From contig JAUHZC010000001.1 of the NCBI GenBank assembly GCA_030425805.1, forward strand, positions 124,001-188,000: DNA of 64,000 bases, given 5' to 3'. The first letter of the stretch is position 1, and each line of letters opens with the position of its first letter. Made by a program: the position numbers and the translations under genes. Positions 8,598 to 17,681 of the stretch are shown piece by piece. The notes beneath the pieces are model-generated. The model saw only the letters and a program-made list of their open reading frames with translations, ran no database searches and had not been told where the DNA came from. Source of the DNA: Alphaproteobacteria bacterium (GTDB taxonomy: Bacteria; Pseudomonadota; Alphaproteobacteria; JAUHZC01).

Positions 8598-11500
8598 ATG
8601 AAAATACAGCGTTATTACACAAAAGCCAACCAAGATCCTTACGAGGGAATCGAATTTCGCCTCACCTCCAGTGAGATCCGCAATCCTGATGGCTCTATCG
8701 TATTTCAACAAGAAGATGTTGAAGTCCCTTCCAACTGGTCCCAAGTCGCAAGCGACATTCTAGCACAAAAATACTTCCGTAAAGCTGGCGTTCCTCTGAA
8801 ATTGCGTTCTGTGAAAGAGCCTGGTGTCCCCTCCTGGCTCTGCCGTCAAGAAGCTGATACAGAGGCTATGACCCCTGAAGAAGCGGAAACAACACAAAGT
8901 GAAAGCTCTGCGAAGCAAGTCTTTAACCGCCTTGCTGGAGCTTGGACTTACTGGGGTTGGAAAGGTGAATATTTTGACAGTGAAGATGATGCACAGGCTT
9001 TCTATGACGAAATGCGTTACCTGTTGTGCACACAAACAGCAGCGCCGAACTCTCCACAATGGTTTAATACAGGCCTTCATTGGGCTTATGGCATTGATGG
9101 ACCTAGCCAAGGTCACTACTACGTGGACCACATCACAGAGAAGCTAAAAACCTCCTCCTCTGCTTATGAGCGTCCCCAACCTCATGCCTGCTTCATTCAA
9201 GGCGTTGGAGATGATCTTGTCAATGACGGCGGCATTATGGATCTTTGGATTCGGGAAGCTCGCCTCTTTAAGTACGGCTCTGGAACAGGATCAAACTTCT
9301 CTAAAATCCGTGGCTCTGGCGAAAACCTTTCTGGTGGGGGGCGCTCTTCTGGGTTGATGAGCTTCTTGCGCATTGGAGATCGGGCTGCAGGAGCTATCAA
9401 ATCTGGGGGAACAACACGCCGTGCCGCTAAGATGGTGGTTGTGGACGTTGATCATCCTGATATCGAAGACTTCATCGAGTGGAAAGTCATTGAGGAGCAA
9501 AAAGTTGCCTCTCTTGTTTCTGGCTCCAAAGTTGTGAAACGCCATTTGGAAGCCATTTTGAATGCAAGCCACCTTGGAACTGGGGAAGACCGTTTCGATC
9601 CAAAGCACAATGCTGGCTTAAAAGAAGCGATCAAAGCTGCCCGCAATGATTTTGTTCCTGAATCCTATATCAAGCGGGTAATGCAGTATGCTGCTCAGGG
9701 TTATCGCACAATTGACTTTGCGACTTTCAATACAGATTGGGATTCTGATGCTTACAATACTGTATCTGGCCAAAACTCTAACAACTCTGTTCGTGTCAGC
9801 AATGACTTCCTTCGGGCTGTTGAGAATGGTGACAATTGGGATCTTATCAACCGAACAGATGGAAAAGTTTCAAAATCGATCCGGGCCCAAGACCTTTGGG
9901 ACAAGGTAGGTGCGGCAGCTTGGCAATGTGCTGACCCGGGGATCCAGTTTGATACAACAATTAATGAGTGGCACACTTGCCCGAACGGGGGACGGATTAA
10001 TGCCTCCAACCCTTGTTCTGAGTACATGTTCTTAGACAATACAGCCTGTAACCTTGCTTCACTCAACCTCATCAAGTTCTATGATGCAGAGAATATGGTC
10101 TTTGACATTGAAGGCTTTGAGCATGCTGTTCGCCTCTGGACTGTTGTGCTTGAAGTTTCTGTATTGATGGCACAGTTCCCCTCCAAGCCCATTGCGGAGC
10201 TCTCTTACAAGTATCGGACTCTCGGACTTGGTTATGCCAACATTGGTGGTCTCTTGATGTGCTGTGGTATTCCTTACGACAGTGAGGCTGGACGAAGCCT
10301 CTGTGGTGCAATTTCTGCCCTCATGACAGGTGTCTCTTATCGAACTTCTGCAGAAATGGCCGCAGAACAAGGCGCTTTCGCAGGGTACAAAGATGACAAA
10401 GACAATATGTTGCGGGTGATGTATAACCATCGCCAAGCAGCTCATGGCAAAAAAGATGGCTATAAGGACATTGAAATTTCCCCTGTCCCGCTTGACCACA
10501 AGTCTTGCCCTATGCCTGCTGTAGCCCGTGCTGCTGTAAAGTCTTGGGATGATGCCTATGCTCTTGGAAAGAAGCACGGCTACCGTAACGCCCAAACAAC
10601 TGTTGTGGCCCCAACAGGAACGATTGGTCTTGTGATGGACTGTGATACCACGGGGATTGAGCCAGACTTTGCTCTTGTGAAGTTCAAGAAGCTTGCTGGT
10701 GGTGGATACTTCAAAATTATCAACCGTATGGTCCCGAGTGCTCTCAAGACGCTTGGATATGCCGAAGAGCAAATCAAAGATATTGAGAAATATGCTGTCG
10801 GACATGGAACCCTTGAGGGCTCCCCCGCCATTAGCTTTGAAAGCTTGAAAGAAAAAGGCTTTACTGAAGGTGTTCTCTCAAACTTGGCCACAAGCCTAGA
10901 AAGCGCTTTTGATATTAAATTCTCTTTCAACAAGTTCTCTCTTGGAGAAGAATTCTGCAAGAGCGCTCTTGGCTTTACGGATGCACAACTCAATGACATG
11001 TCATTTGATATGCTCAAAGCCCTTGGCTACTCTCAGGAAGAGATTGATCAAGCTAATAATTACTGCTGTGGAACAATGACCCTGGAAGGAGCCCCTCACC
11101 TAAAAGATGAGCATCTCCCAATTTTTGACTGTGCAAATCCCTGTGGTCGCTTGGGCAAGCGTTTTCTCTCTACAGAAAGCCATATCCGCATGCTTGCAGC
11201 AGCACAGCCGTTCATCTCTGGTTCCATGTCCAAAACTATCAACATGCCAAACGAGGCCAGCGTTGATGAGTGTTTAGAGGCCTACATGCTATCTTGGAAG
11301 TTAGGCTTGAAATGTAACGCTCTCTATCGGGATGGATCTAAGCTTTCTCAACCACTCAACGCTGCTTTGATTGAGGATGAAGATACAACAGCAGAAGACA
11401 TTGCCAATGCCCCTGCTGCAGAACAGGCAGCTCATGTGGCTGAGAAGATCGTCGAGCGTGTCATTGAAAAAGTCGTTTGGAAAGGCAAGCGTCGCCCTCT

Positions 11501-12302
11501 CCCTATGCGCCGGAAGGGCTACACCCAAAAAGCGACCGTAGGTGGGCACAAAGTCTTTCTACGCACCGGTGAGTATGAGGATGGTACAATTGGAGAGATC
11601 TTTATCGATATGCACAAGGAAGGCGCTGCTTTCCGGAGCTTGATGAATAGCTTTGCGATGTCTATCTCCTTAGGCCTTCAGTATGGTGTCCCTTTGGAAG
11701 AATTTGTGGAAGCCTTTGCTTTTACCCGCTTTGATCCTTGCGGTATCGTGGTCGGCAATGATGCCATTAAGATGGCAACTTCCCTCCTCGACTACATTTT
11801 CCGGGAGCTTGCGGTGTCCTATCTCGGACGAACAGACCTAGCCCATGCTGATGTCTCAACCATTCATCCGGACTCCATCGGCAGCTCCAAAGATAACACC
11901 CGTGGCCCCGCTCCTTCAGAGCAGCATTTTGCAAGCCAAGGCTACATCCGGAGCAACCTGTACATGTTGGCAAATCAAGGGAAGTCATCTACCTCTCAGC
12001 CCCAACAAACTGCAGCAAGCATGTCTTCCGCCTCTTCTGAAGAAGCTCCCCAGGCTGCGAACCAACAGCCTGAGACAGGGTCCGTTTCATTTGAAAGCGA
12101 AGGTGGTGCTGCCCTCAAAACAGAGGAAGCCATTGAAGAAAATAATGCTTCAGCTGCCGCAAGCCAAAATGACGCGATTCTTGAGGCTCGGATGAAAGGC
12201 TATGAAGGAGACGCCTGCCAAGAGTGTGGAAACTTCACCCTCGTTCGGAATGGGACTTGTATGAAGTGCGACACTTGCGGTTCCACTTCTGGATGCTCAT
12301 AG
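8598..12302 (+). CDS. nrdJ: Vitamin B12-dependent (class II) ribonucleotide reductase
   Basis: A 1,234-residue enzyme that reduces ribonucleotides to deoxyribonucleotides with adenosylcobalamin as radical source, so no oxygen and no NrdB subunit are needed. The barrel contains the [21 protein letters not shown] segment with active-site Asn/Cys residues and the TGTIGL and FDCANP regions of long alphaproteobacterial NrdJ. The C-terminal tail ends with [22 protein letters not shown]...GCS, the Cys-rich redox/zinc motif of this subclass. A low-complexity Ala/Ser/Gln linker at about 1125-1200 joins the tail to the core. Regulation by NrdR is suggested by two operator-like boxes in the promoter. 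A cobalamin source is required. Confidence 0.96.
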   Translation: MKIQRYYTKANQDPYEGIEFRLTSSEIRNPDGSIVFQQEDVEVPSNWSQVASDILAQKYFRKAGVPLKLRSVKEPGVPSWLCRQEADTEAMTPEEAETTQSESSAKQVFNRLAGAWTYWGWKGEYFDSEDDAQAFYDEMRYLLCTQTAAPNSPQWFNTGLHWAYGIDGPSQGHYYVDHITEKLKTSSSAYERPQPHACFIQGVGDDLVNDGGIMDLWIREARLFKYGSGTGSNFSKIRGSGENLSGGGRSSGLMSFLRIGDRAAGAIKSGGTTRRAAKMVVVDVDHPDIEDFIEWKVIEEQKVASLVSGSKVVKRHLEAILNASHLGTGEDRFDPKHNAGLKEAIKAARNDFVPESYIKRVMQYAAQGYRTIDFATFNTDWDSDAYNTVSGQNSNNSVRVSNDFLRAVENGDNWDLINRTDGKVSKSIRAQDLWDKVGAAAWQCADPGIQFDTTINEWHTCPNGGRINASNPCSEYMFLDNTACNLASLNLIKFYDAENMVFDIEGFEHAVRLWTVVLEVSVLMAQFPSKPIAELSYKYRTLGLGYANIGGLLMCCGIPYDSEAGRSLCGAISALMTGVSYRTSAEMAAEQGAFAGYKDDKDNMLRVMYNHRQAAHGKKDGYKDIEISPVPLDHKSCPMPAVARAAVKSWDDAYALGKKHGYRNAQTTVVAPTGTIGLVMDCDTTGIEPDFALVKFKKLAGGGYFKIINRMVPSALKTLGYAEEQIKDIEKYAVGHGTLEGSPAISFESLKEKGFTEGVLSNLATSLESAFDIKFSFNKFSLGEEFCKSALGFTDAQLNDMSFDMLKALGYSQEEIDQANNYCCGTMTLEGAPHLKDEHLPIFDCANPCGRLGKRFLSTESHIRMLAAAQPFISGSMSKTINMPNEASVDECLEAYMLSWKLGLKCNALYRDGSKLSQPLNAALIEDEDTTAEDIANAPAAEQAAHVAEKIVERVIEKVVWKGKRRPLPMRRKGYTQKATVGGHKVFLRTGEYEDGTIGEIFIDMHKEGAAFRSLMNSFAMSISLGLQYGVPLEEFVEAFAFTRFDPCGIVVGNDAIKMATSLLDYIFRELAVSYLGRTDLAHADVSTIHPDSIGSSKDNTRGPAPSEQHFASQGYIRSNLYMLANQGKSSTSQPQQTAASMSSASSEEAPQAANQQPETGSVSFESEGGAALKTEEAIEENNASAAASQNDAILEARMKGYEGDACQECGNFTLVRNGTCMKCDTCGSTSGCS

Positions 12303-12327
12303 AATCCAGTATCTCTGTAAATAAAAA

Positions 12328-12359
12328 GAAACCCCGGGCAACTGTCCGGGGTTTCTTTG
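12328..12359. terminator. Bidirectional rho-independent terminator after nrdJ
   Basis: A 10-bp stem, GAAACCCCGG (12328-12337) with CCGGGGTTTC (12346-12355), has a T-rich run on both sides. It serves nrdJ on the plus strand and can also stop the convergent minus-strand gene that ends at 12400. Confidence 0.9.
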
Positions 12360-12399
12360 TTTAGGAGAGAGTTTACAAGCCTTAAAAACCTTTGGCTTT

Positions 12400-13806
12400 T
12401 TAAAGATCAAATCCTCCTAGGAGGGGTAGCTTTTCCTCTAACCTTTCATCACCGGGAAGAATTCGGGGAATGGAAGGCCCTGAAGCAGATGATGCACTTG
12501 CACCTCTTTCTCCGCCGCCTCCCTCTGCAGGCATAGCAGCAGGCGGCGGCGCTGAGGGCGCTGGAGAAGATGTAGAAGAAGAGGCATTCCCTGATGTTAC
12601 AAGTGATGCAGAGAGGGCTGATGGTGCAGGGGCTACTCCTCTCATAAGTGCAGAGAAATCAGTAAAAGAAAGCCAAGTTGGTTCCTCAGCACTCTCCGAG
12701 GAAAGCTCTTCCCTGCGTGTCCTCAAGGCTTCCAATACAGCTCGAGCTTCTTCTCGTTCGCGTGCAACTTCAACCATAAGATTTTCTACGTCGGCTAAAA
12801 TTCTGTCTCGTTCCTCACGCCCGCGCGCGATAACTTCTGCCTGTTCTGCACGAATCCGTGCTGCGTCAGCTAAAATTCTCTCTCGTTCTTCACGCCCACG
12901 CGCGATAACTTCTGCCTTTTCTGCACGAATCCGTGCCGCGTCAGCTAAAATTCTTTTTCTCTCTTGCTTAGCACGGATTTCATATTTCTTTGCACGGGCA
13001 ACATCTCCCCTCGCCCGAGCTCCCTCAGCTTGTGCCTTATTTCGTTCATACGCCGCTTGAGCTCTTGCTTCTGCAGCCTGAGCACGATCTTCTAGGCCCA
13101 TGACACGCCCTTCTGCTCTGATTGTAGCGCCTTCCGCACGCATTTCAGCCCCTTGCGCACGAGACTCTATTCCATCAACCCTACTTTGTGCACGCATCAT
13201 AGCAGATTCAGCACGGCTTCTAGCACTTTCCACACGCGCAACTGCTGAGGGATTTTCATTGGCTGCTCTTAGAAAATGTTCATACAGTGTGGCTGCTGTA
13301 CTAGCAGAAAGCTCCGCAATAGATCCAAAAGCTCGAGCATTATCCATAAAAGACATAAGATAACCATGTCCTGATACACCACCCAGTCGTACGGTTCCAA
13401 AGGGGCGTCCTCCATGATAATTCGAAATGTTTACATCCCCCCCTGTTAGATACAAACAGTGGTCATCCCCTTCAGAAGCTAAGGTCAAAGATCCAGAAAC
13501 ATCAACGCCAATTACAGGCCAGCTGTGAGGGATTTGCACACCAAGCGTCCATGGCCTAAGTCGTCCTGCATGCTCAGGTTCAAATTTAACACCAATAACC
13601 TCACCTTGCTTGCAATATTGTGCTGCCCCACTATTGCCAGAAACAGAGAATTTGTCTCCACGGGTAATTTTCATTGTTCCATGCGCTCCTAACCAGAAAA
13701 CAAGAGCAGGTTGTGCTGGATTTTCTACATCTAAGGAGGAAGCTGCTGCGTATAAATTTTGAGACAATAGCCCAAAAAGTAAAATTATTATCGGAAAATT
13801 ATTCAT
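12400..13806 (-). CDS. Exported coiled-coil protein with tandem repeats
   Basis: No family recognised. The 468-residue product has a signal peptide (MNNFPIIILLFGLLSQNLYAAASS), a beta-rich N-terminal part to about residue 150, then a long Ala/Arg/Glu coiled coil at about 180-350. The coil is built of heptad-like RAE/RAQ units and of 25-residue units RILADAARIRAE.AEVIARGREER, two complete copies and a third start, also visible as a 75-bp DNA repeat. A Ser/Pro/Ala/Gly-rich segment follows, ending in EEKLPLLGGFDL. The coil may make a long rod or oligomer. An AGAGGG ribosome site supports the start. It lies between nrdJ, convergent, and another exported coiled-coil gene. Confidence 0.72.
   Translation of the reverse strand: MNNFPIIILLFGLLSQNLYAAASSLDVENPAQPALVFWLGAHGTMKITRGDKFSVSGNSGAAQYCKQGEVIGVKFEPEHAGRLRPWTLGVQIPHSWPVIGVDVSGSLTLASEGDDHCLYLTGGDVNISNYHGGRPFGTVRLGGVSGHGYLMSFMDNARAFGSIAELSASTAATLYEHFLRAANENPSAVARVESARSRAESAMMRAQSRVDGIESRAQGAEMRAEGATIRAEGRVMGLEDRAQAAEARAQAAYERNKAQAEGARARGDVARAKKYEIRAKQERKRILADAARIRAEKAEVIARGREERERILADAARIRAEQAEVIARGREERDRILADVENLMVEVAREREEARAVLEALRTRREELSSESAEEPTWLSFTDFSALMRGVAPAPSALSASLVTSGNASSSTSSPAPSAPPPAAMPAEGGGGERGASASSASGPSIPRILPGDERLEEKLPLLGGFDL
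12794..12943. repeat. 75-bp tandem repeat inside the coiled-coil gene
   Basis: Two complete near-identical 75-bp units begin at 12794 and 12869 and a partial third at 12944. Each encodes 25 residues, so the frame is kept. Few differences separate the copies, which suggests recent duplication or correction by recombination. Confidence 0.9.
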
Positions 13807-13867
13807 AATACCCTCTTAATATTATGAGAAAACATAATACTTACCAATTTAAATTTCAAATTATTTT

Positions 13868-14031
13868 TATAATAAGAATTTAACCCTGAGAACGGCCCTC
13901 ATCGGACTTTTGAATAACAGTGACAGTACAAGAAGCGTGGAATGAGAATGGAACCTCACAGAAGCTACTCCGGATTTCGGTCCATGGATCCTTTCTATGC
14001 CTTTCCCGGGCAATATTGTCCGGGTTTTTTT
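13868..14031 (+). ncRNA. Candidate small RNA with promoter and terminator
   Basis: A perfect -10 element TATAAT (13868-13873), with no good -35, is followed about 130 bases later by a strong intrinsic terminator with a T7 run. Both read on the plus strand, while the flanking genes are on the minus strand, so the terminator serves no visible gene. No convincing ORF lies between. The expected transcript is about 13880-14031 and matches no RNA family I know: it lacks the SRP, tmRNA and RNase P signatures. Existence of the transcript is inference. Confidence 0.4.
14005..14031 (+). terminator. Intrinsic terminator on the plus strand
   Basis: CCCGG (14005-14009) pairs with CCGGG (14020-14024), with further pairing inside the loop (CAATATTG), and is followed by seven T. 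On the minus strand there is no T run, so it acts on plus-strand transcription only. Confidence 0.75.
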
Positions 14032-14047
14032 ATGCAAACCCCTCAGC

Positions 14048-14566
14048 CTATAAGAGCTCTGGTACGGCCCCATAAATTTCCCCAAGTTTTGCACGAAGAA
14101 ATGCAGCGTCCCCCCTAGCAATCGCTTCTCGAAGGGCATGGCGTTCCGTCTCTAAAGCTATTTCCCGTGCCCTTTCAACAGCAGCCTGATTTAATATCTC
14201 AGCCTGCTCGGCTTCATACATATCCTGGGTTCTTTTCCAATTTTCAATAGCCTGATCACGGAAGCAAGCTGAGCAATCTTCTAATTCATCTGCAGCATCT
14301 AAAGCCGCTTCTTCAGCCTCATACGCATCACACTCTGCCTCATGTGCAGCTTTTTCACAGTGTCGTATTCTTTCACGCGTAGCACGCAATTCACCGGTCA
14401 AATTATCGACAAGTTTTTGGCACAGTGCAGATATTTTTTCAGGGAAACAGAGGATAGACTCAGGTTTTTCTGCAGAAACAACGACTACATCATCCAGAGC
14501 CGCTCCCCACAATAAGCCTTCCTCTAGGAAAAAAGAAAATAAGAGGAAAAAAAATTTAATTTTCAC
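14048..14566 (-). CDS. Exported small coiled-coil orphan protein
   Basis: A 172-residue product with a hydrophobic signal peptide (MKIKFFFLLFSFFLEEGLLWGAA). The mature part is almost wholly helical and charged: acidic Ala/Glu-rich segments (EAEEAALDAADELEDC) from about residue 60 to 150 suggest a coiled coil. Six cysteines are scattered through it, which could form disulfides outside the cytoplasm. No family recognised. It neighbours another exported coiled-coil gene on the same strand, but a plus-strand terminator lies between, so they are probably separate units. Confidence 0.65.
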   Translation of the reverse strand: MKIKFFFLLFSFFLEEGLLWGAALDDVVVVSAEKPESILCFPEKISALCQKLVDNLTGELRATRERIRHCEKAAHEAECDAYEAEEAALDAADELEDCSACFRDQAIENWKRTQDMYEAEQAEILNQAAVERAREIALETERHALREAIARGDAAFLRAKLGEIYGAVPELL

Positions 14567-14665
14567 AGAATATGGACTTCATTTACCCTTAAATTATAAT
14601 TTCTATTCCTTTCCAATCAATTTCTTTATTTCTTTGAGTTTAAAAAAGCCCCTAAATAACAATTC

Positions 14666-14693
14666 TTGAGATTTTTTAAAAAATATGTATAAT
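14666..14693 (+). promoter_or_regulatory. Sigma-70-like promoter facing xerC tail
   Basis: TTGAGA (14666-14671), a 16-base AT-rich spacer and TATAAT (14688-14693), on the plus strand between two minus-strand genes. No plus-strand gene follows, so it probably drives the candidate RNA listed next. Confidence 0.5.
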
Positions 14694-14699
14694 CCAAGA

Positions 14700-14826
14700 A
14701 AAGTGTGTGAGATCAAATGTTTCTTGATTGCCTAATTCTCGATACAAATACCTGCTATTTCGCGGCTTCACTCATGGCTTTTGCAACTTTGGGAATGGTT
14801 CCACGCTAAACCCTTTAGCGTTTGTC
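14700..14826 (+). ncRNA. Candidate small RNA overlapping the end of xerC
   Basis: From the promoter at 14666-14693 a transcript of about 125 bases would run to the hairpin ACGCTAAA/TTTAGCGT (14803-14821), which overlaps the xerC stop codon on the other strand and is followed by a short T run only. The interval has no convincing ORF. It could be a trans-acting RNA or antisense to the xerC 3' end. The weak terminator makes this call uncertain. Confidence 0.3.
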
Positions 14827-15750
14827 CCGCGGGTGCGCCTTTCGAAATACATCAGCTAGATACTGGTTCTCTACCTTTAGGTAGTGCTGTGTTGTGGCTA
14901 AATTTTCATGCCCCATCAACTCCTGCAAAGTCCGTAGGTCTCCCCCTTCCCTCAGAATATGGGTGGCGAAGGTATGCCGCAAACTATGGGGCGTAAGGCT
15001 CTCAGGAAGCCCTAACCCTCGACGAAGATTTTGAAGAGTGCGTGAGGCTTGGGCTGGATTCAGGCGAGCTCCCCGAGTCCCCCGAAAGAGAGGACCTCCA
15101 TTCCCGCAATAAGGACAGACTTCGATAATTTCTTTCACCATGTGTTGAACTTTTGAAACCAGAGGGACAAGGCGTGTTTTTTGCCCTTTTCCAACCACGA
15201 CGAGAGGATCCTGTAAGGCCTGCGCCTCATCCAGGCTCAAGGCTTCACTGATCCGAAGTCCTGCTCCATACAAAAGAAAGAAAAGGCCACGATCCCGCAG
15301 AAGAACCCAGGCTGGGGTATTTTTTGTATAGAATGCTCGATGTTCGCAGTTTTCCAAAGTCGTGAAGAGCCTTTGCCCTTCTTCCAGACTGAGAGCCTTT
15401 GGCAACCCTTGAACAAACTTTGGGGACTCAACTAGATCTAGATGATCAAGGGACAAATGATACTCCCGTCCGACCCAACGAAAAAAACTCCGCAATGTTG
15501 AAAGGTAACGCGCTAAACTCCGAGGGCCAATGCCCTCCCCTTTACGTTTTGCAAGATAGGCACGGAGATCTCGTCGGGTGAGGTTTGGGAGCGTCTCAAG
15601 CTGTAGGGGCTCATCTAAGTGTCCCTGTAGAAAATTCAGAAAGCTCTCTATATCTCTTGTATAGCTCTCAAGGGTATTCGCGGGAGACCGCCGTTCTACC
15701 TGGAGCATTTCTAACCATGCCTTTGCGAGATTGTGAAGAGAGTGTGTCAT
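14815..15750 (-). CDS. xerC: Tyrosine recombinase XerC
   Basis: A 311-residue site-specific recombinase. The N-terminal SAM-like domain (to about 100) is followed by the catalytic domain with the conserved Arg in GAGLRISEAL, the HSLRHTFATHIL box (His-x-x-Arg) and LMGHENLATTQHYL, which supplies the last His and the nucleophilic Tyr. XerC with XerD resolves chromosome dimers at dif near FtsK at division. Length, lack of nearby phage genes and housekeeping neighbours favour XerC/D over a mobile integrase; XerC rather than XerD is the likelier of the two but not proved. It is divergent from gatCAB. Confidence 0.88.
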   Translation of the reverse strand: MTHSLHNLAKAWLEMLQVERRSPANTLESYTRDIESFLNFLQGHLDEPLQLETLPNLTRRDLRAYLAKRKGEGIGPRSLARYLSTLRSFFRWVGREYHLSLDHLDLVESPKFVQGLPKALSLEEGQRLFTTLENCEHRAFYTKNTPAWVLLRDRGLFFLLYGAGLRISEALSLDEAQALQDPLVVVGKGQKTRLVPLVSKVQHMVKEIIEVCPYCGNGGPLFRGTRGARLNPAQASRTLQNLRRGLGLPESLTPHSLRHTFATHILREGGDLRTLQELMGHENLATTQHYLKVENQYLADVFRKAHPRDKR

Positions 15751-15833
15751 AGATCCATTTTACGCGAGATTGCAAGTGGGGGGAAGATAAGAAGATTCAT
15801 TCCAGGTTAGCTCCCCCTCGATTGCTTTACACC

Positions 15834-15862
15834 TTGCACTCTTGGGGGGAGAGGTGTAATCT
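15834..15862 (+). promoter_or_regulatory. Candidate promoter of gatCAB
   Basis: TTGCAC (15834-15839), 17 bases, TAATCT (15857-15862). An inverted repeat TTACACCT/AGGTGTAA overlaps these elements (about 15826-15859) and could be a binding site or hairpin. Confidence 0.45.
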
Positions 15863-15893
15863 GCAGGCAATTTAACAAGGAAAAGAGGGGCTT

Positions 15894-16181
15894 ATGGCTG
15901 TAACTCGGCAAGATGTTAAGCGTGTCGCAAAGCTTGCGAAGCTTGATCTCAGTGAATCCCAAGAAAAAGAGATGGAATCCCAACTCAGTCGGATTTTTGA
16001 GTGGGTTGAAAAGCTGAATGAGCCTAAAACGGCAAATATTGAACCTTTGGTGAGTGTGAGTGTGGATTCCATGCCAATCGACCAGGATGAAGTACGTGAA
16101 GGCGATCAAGCAGAAGCCATAGTGGCCAATGCCCCTGAGTCTACCCTCAATATGTTTGTTGTTCCTAAAATTGTAGAGTAA
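15894..16181 (+). CDS. gatC: Asp/Glu-tRNA amidotransferase subunit C
   Basis: A 95-residue subunit that wraps and stabilises the GatA-GatB pair. The family pattern is complete: DVKRVAKLAKLDLSE near the N-terminus, a middle helix (LSRIFEWVEKLNE), the T.NIEPLVSV segment, and the C-terminal LNMFVVPKIVE. It opens the gatCAB operon; GatA follows after 3 bases. The complex converts misacylated Glu-tRNA(Gln), and in many alphaproteobacteria Asp-tRNA(Asn), to the correct amide. Confidence 0.95.
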   Translation: MAVTRQDVKRVAKLAKLDLSESQEKEMESQLSRIFEWVEKLNEPKTANIEPLVSVSVDSMPIDQDEVREGDQAEAIVANAPESTLNMFVVPKIVE

Positions 16182-16184
16182 GCC

Positions 16185-17681
16185 ATGACAGAACTCACCT
16201 CCCTCACCCTTCTTGAGGCCAAAAAAGGTCTTGAGGCCAAAGAATTTTCTGCGGTTGAAATTACTCAAGCTCATCTTGATCGGATGGCTAAATTTGAGTC
16301 TCTCAATGCCTATATTACCCCAACTCCTGATCAGGCCCTTGCTCAGGCAAAAGCATCTGATGAACGCCTTGCAAATGGCAAAGCCCGCAAGCTTGAAGGC
16401 TTGCCGATCGGAATGAAAGATCTCTTCTGCAGCAAGGGTATCAAAACCACAGCGGGCTCAAAAATACTTCATAACTTTGTGCCATCCTATGAATCTACTG
16501 TGAGCCAAAATCTTTTGGATGAGGGTTCTGTAGTTCTGGGAAAGCTCAACATGGATGAATTTGCCATGGGGTCTGCAAACCTGACTTCCCATTTTGGCCC
16601 TGTGCTGAACCCTTGGAAGGCGAATGATAGTGATGAGGCCCTGGTACCTGGTGGATCTTCAGGTGGATCTTCTGCAGCTGTAGCGGCTGATCTTTGTCTG
16701 GCTGCTACAGGATCTGATACGGGCGGGTCTATCCGCCAGCCTGCGACCTTCTGTGGCCTTGTGGGACTGAAGCCAAGTTATGGACGTTGCTCTCGCTGGG
16801 GAATGGTAGCTTTTGCTTCTTCTCTTGATCAAGCAGGCCCCCTTACGAAAACCGTTGAAGATAGCGCTCTCATGCTGGATGTCATGGCGAGCTATGATCC
16901 AAAAGATGCCACTTCTGCGCCAGAAGAAATGCCTGATTTTACGACAGCCTTAAAAGGAGATGTAAAAGGACTGAAGATTGGTGTCCCTAGTGAGTACGTT
17001 ATGGATGGGATGCCTGCAGAAATCAAAGCTCTCTGGGAAAAGATGGCTTTGGATCTTAAGGCTGAAGGGGCTGAGATTATTGATATCAGCCTTCCTCATA
17101 CACACTATGCCCTCCCCACCTACTATATCATTGCACCAGCGGAAGCCTCTTCAAACCTTGCCCGGTATGACGGCGTGCGCTATGGTTTCCGTCATCCCGA
17201 TGCTAAGGGAATTGAAGAGCTCTATAAGCTTACCCGCACAGAAGGTTTTGGCGATGAAGTAAAACGTCGCATTTTGATCGGGACTCATGTGCTTTCTGCA
17301 GGGTACTACGATGCCTACTACCTGAAAGCACAGAAAGTCCGCCGCTTAATCGTGCATGACTTTGAAGCGGCTTACGAGAAAGTGGATATCATTCTAACGC
17401 CGACTACACCGAATGCTGCTTTTTCTGTTAAGAATCCACCCACAGATCCTGTTGTGATGTTTTTGAATGATATCTTCACTGTACCCGCCTCCATGGCAGG
17501 ATTACCTGCCATTTCTGTTCCTGCAGGACTTTCTGGCAATGGCCTTCCTCTCGGGCTTCAAGCCATCGGACCAAAATTCCAAGAAGATCAAGTCCTGCGC
17601 CTAGGCGCCGCTATGGAGCGGATTGCAGCCTTTTCTCGTTTGACACAAAATCCCTCTGCCATGATAGGAGCCGCCTCATGA
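16185..17681 (+). CDS. gatA: Asp/Glu-tRNA amidotransferase subunit A
   Basis: A 498-residue amidase-signature enzyme that releases ammonia from glutamine and channels it to GatB. The catalytic Ser-cisSer-Lys triad is seen in [10 protein letters not shown] (Lys), in the [13 protein letters not shown] loop and in [12 protein letters not shown]. Full length for the family. The gene overlaps gatB by four bases (ATGA), which implies translational coupling. It acts in the cytosol as part of the GatCAB complex. Confidence 0.97.
   Translation: MTELTSLTLLEAKKGLEAKEFSAVEITQAHLDRMAKFESLNAYITPTPDQALAQAKASDERLANGKARKLEGLPIGMKDLFCSKGIKTTAGSKILHNFVPSYESTVSQNLLDEGSVVLGKLNMDEFAMGSANLTSHFGPVLNPWKANDSDEALVPGGSSGGSSAAVAADLCLAATGSDTGGSIRQPATFCGLVGLKPSYGRCSRWGMVAFASSLDQAGPLTKTVEDSALMLDVMASYDPKDATSAPEEMPDFTTALKGDVKGLKIGVPSEYVMDGMPAEIKALWEKMALDLKAEGAEIIDISLPHTHYALPTYYIIAPAEASSNLARYDGVRYGFRHPDAKGIEELYKLTRTEGFGDEVKRRILIGTHVLSAGYYDAYYLKAQKVRRLIVHDFEAAYEKVDIILTPTTPNAAFSVKNPPTDPVVMFLNDIFTVPASMAGLPAISVPAGLSGNGLPLGLQAIGPKFQEDQVLRLGAAMERIAAFSRLTQNPSAMIGAAS

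Noticed and set aside
10059..10805. 248-residue open frame antisense to nrdJ
   Set aside because: It lies wholly within the strongly conserved nrdJ, has no family resemblance, no ribosome site and a composition typical of a reverse frame.
12794..12960. 75-bp repeats as a CRISPR array
   Set aside because: The units are contiguous without spacers and encode an in-frame coiled coil.
12470..13060. 196-residue plus-strand frame rich in Ser/Ala/Arg
   Set aside because: It is the mirror of the coiled-coil repeats of the minus-strand gene; the minus strand has a signal peptide, a ribosome site and heptads.
13868..14031. 6S, SRP RNA or tmRNA as identity of the candidate RNA
   Set aside because: None of the conserved SRP loop, tmRNA ends or 6S bubble features could be recognised by eye.
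14815..15750. XerC as a phage or island integrase
   Set aside because: No attachment-site repeats, tRNA or phage genes are near; length and neighbours fit the housekeeping recombinase.
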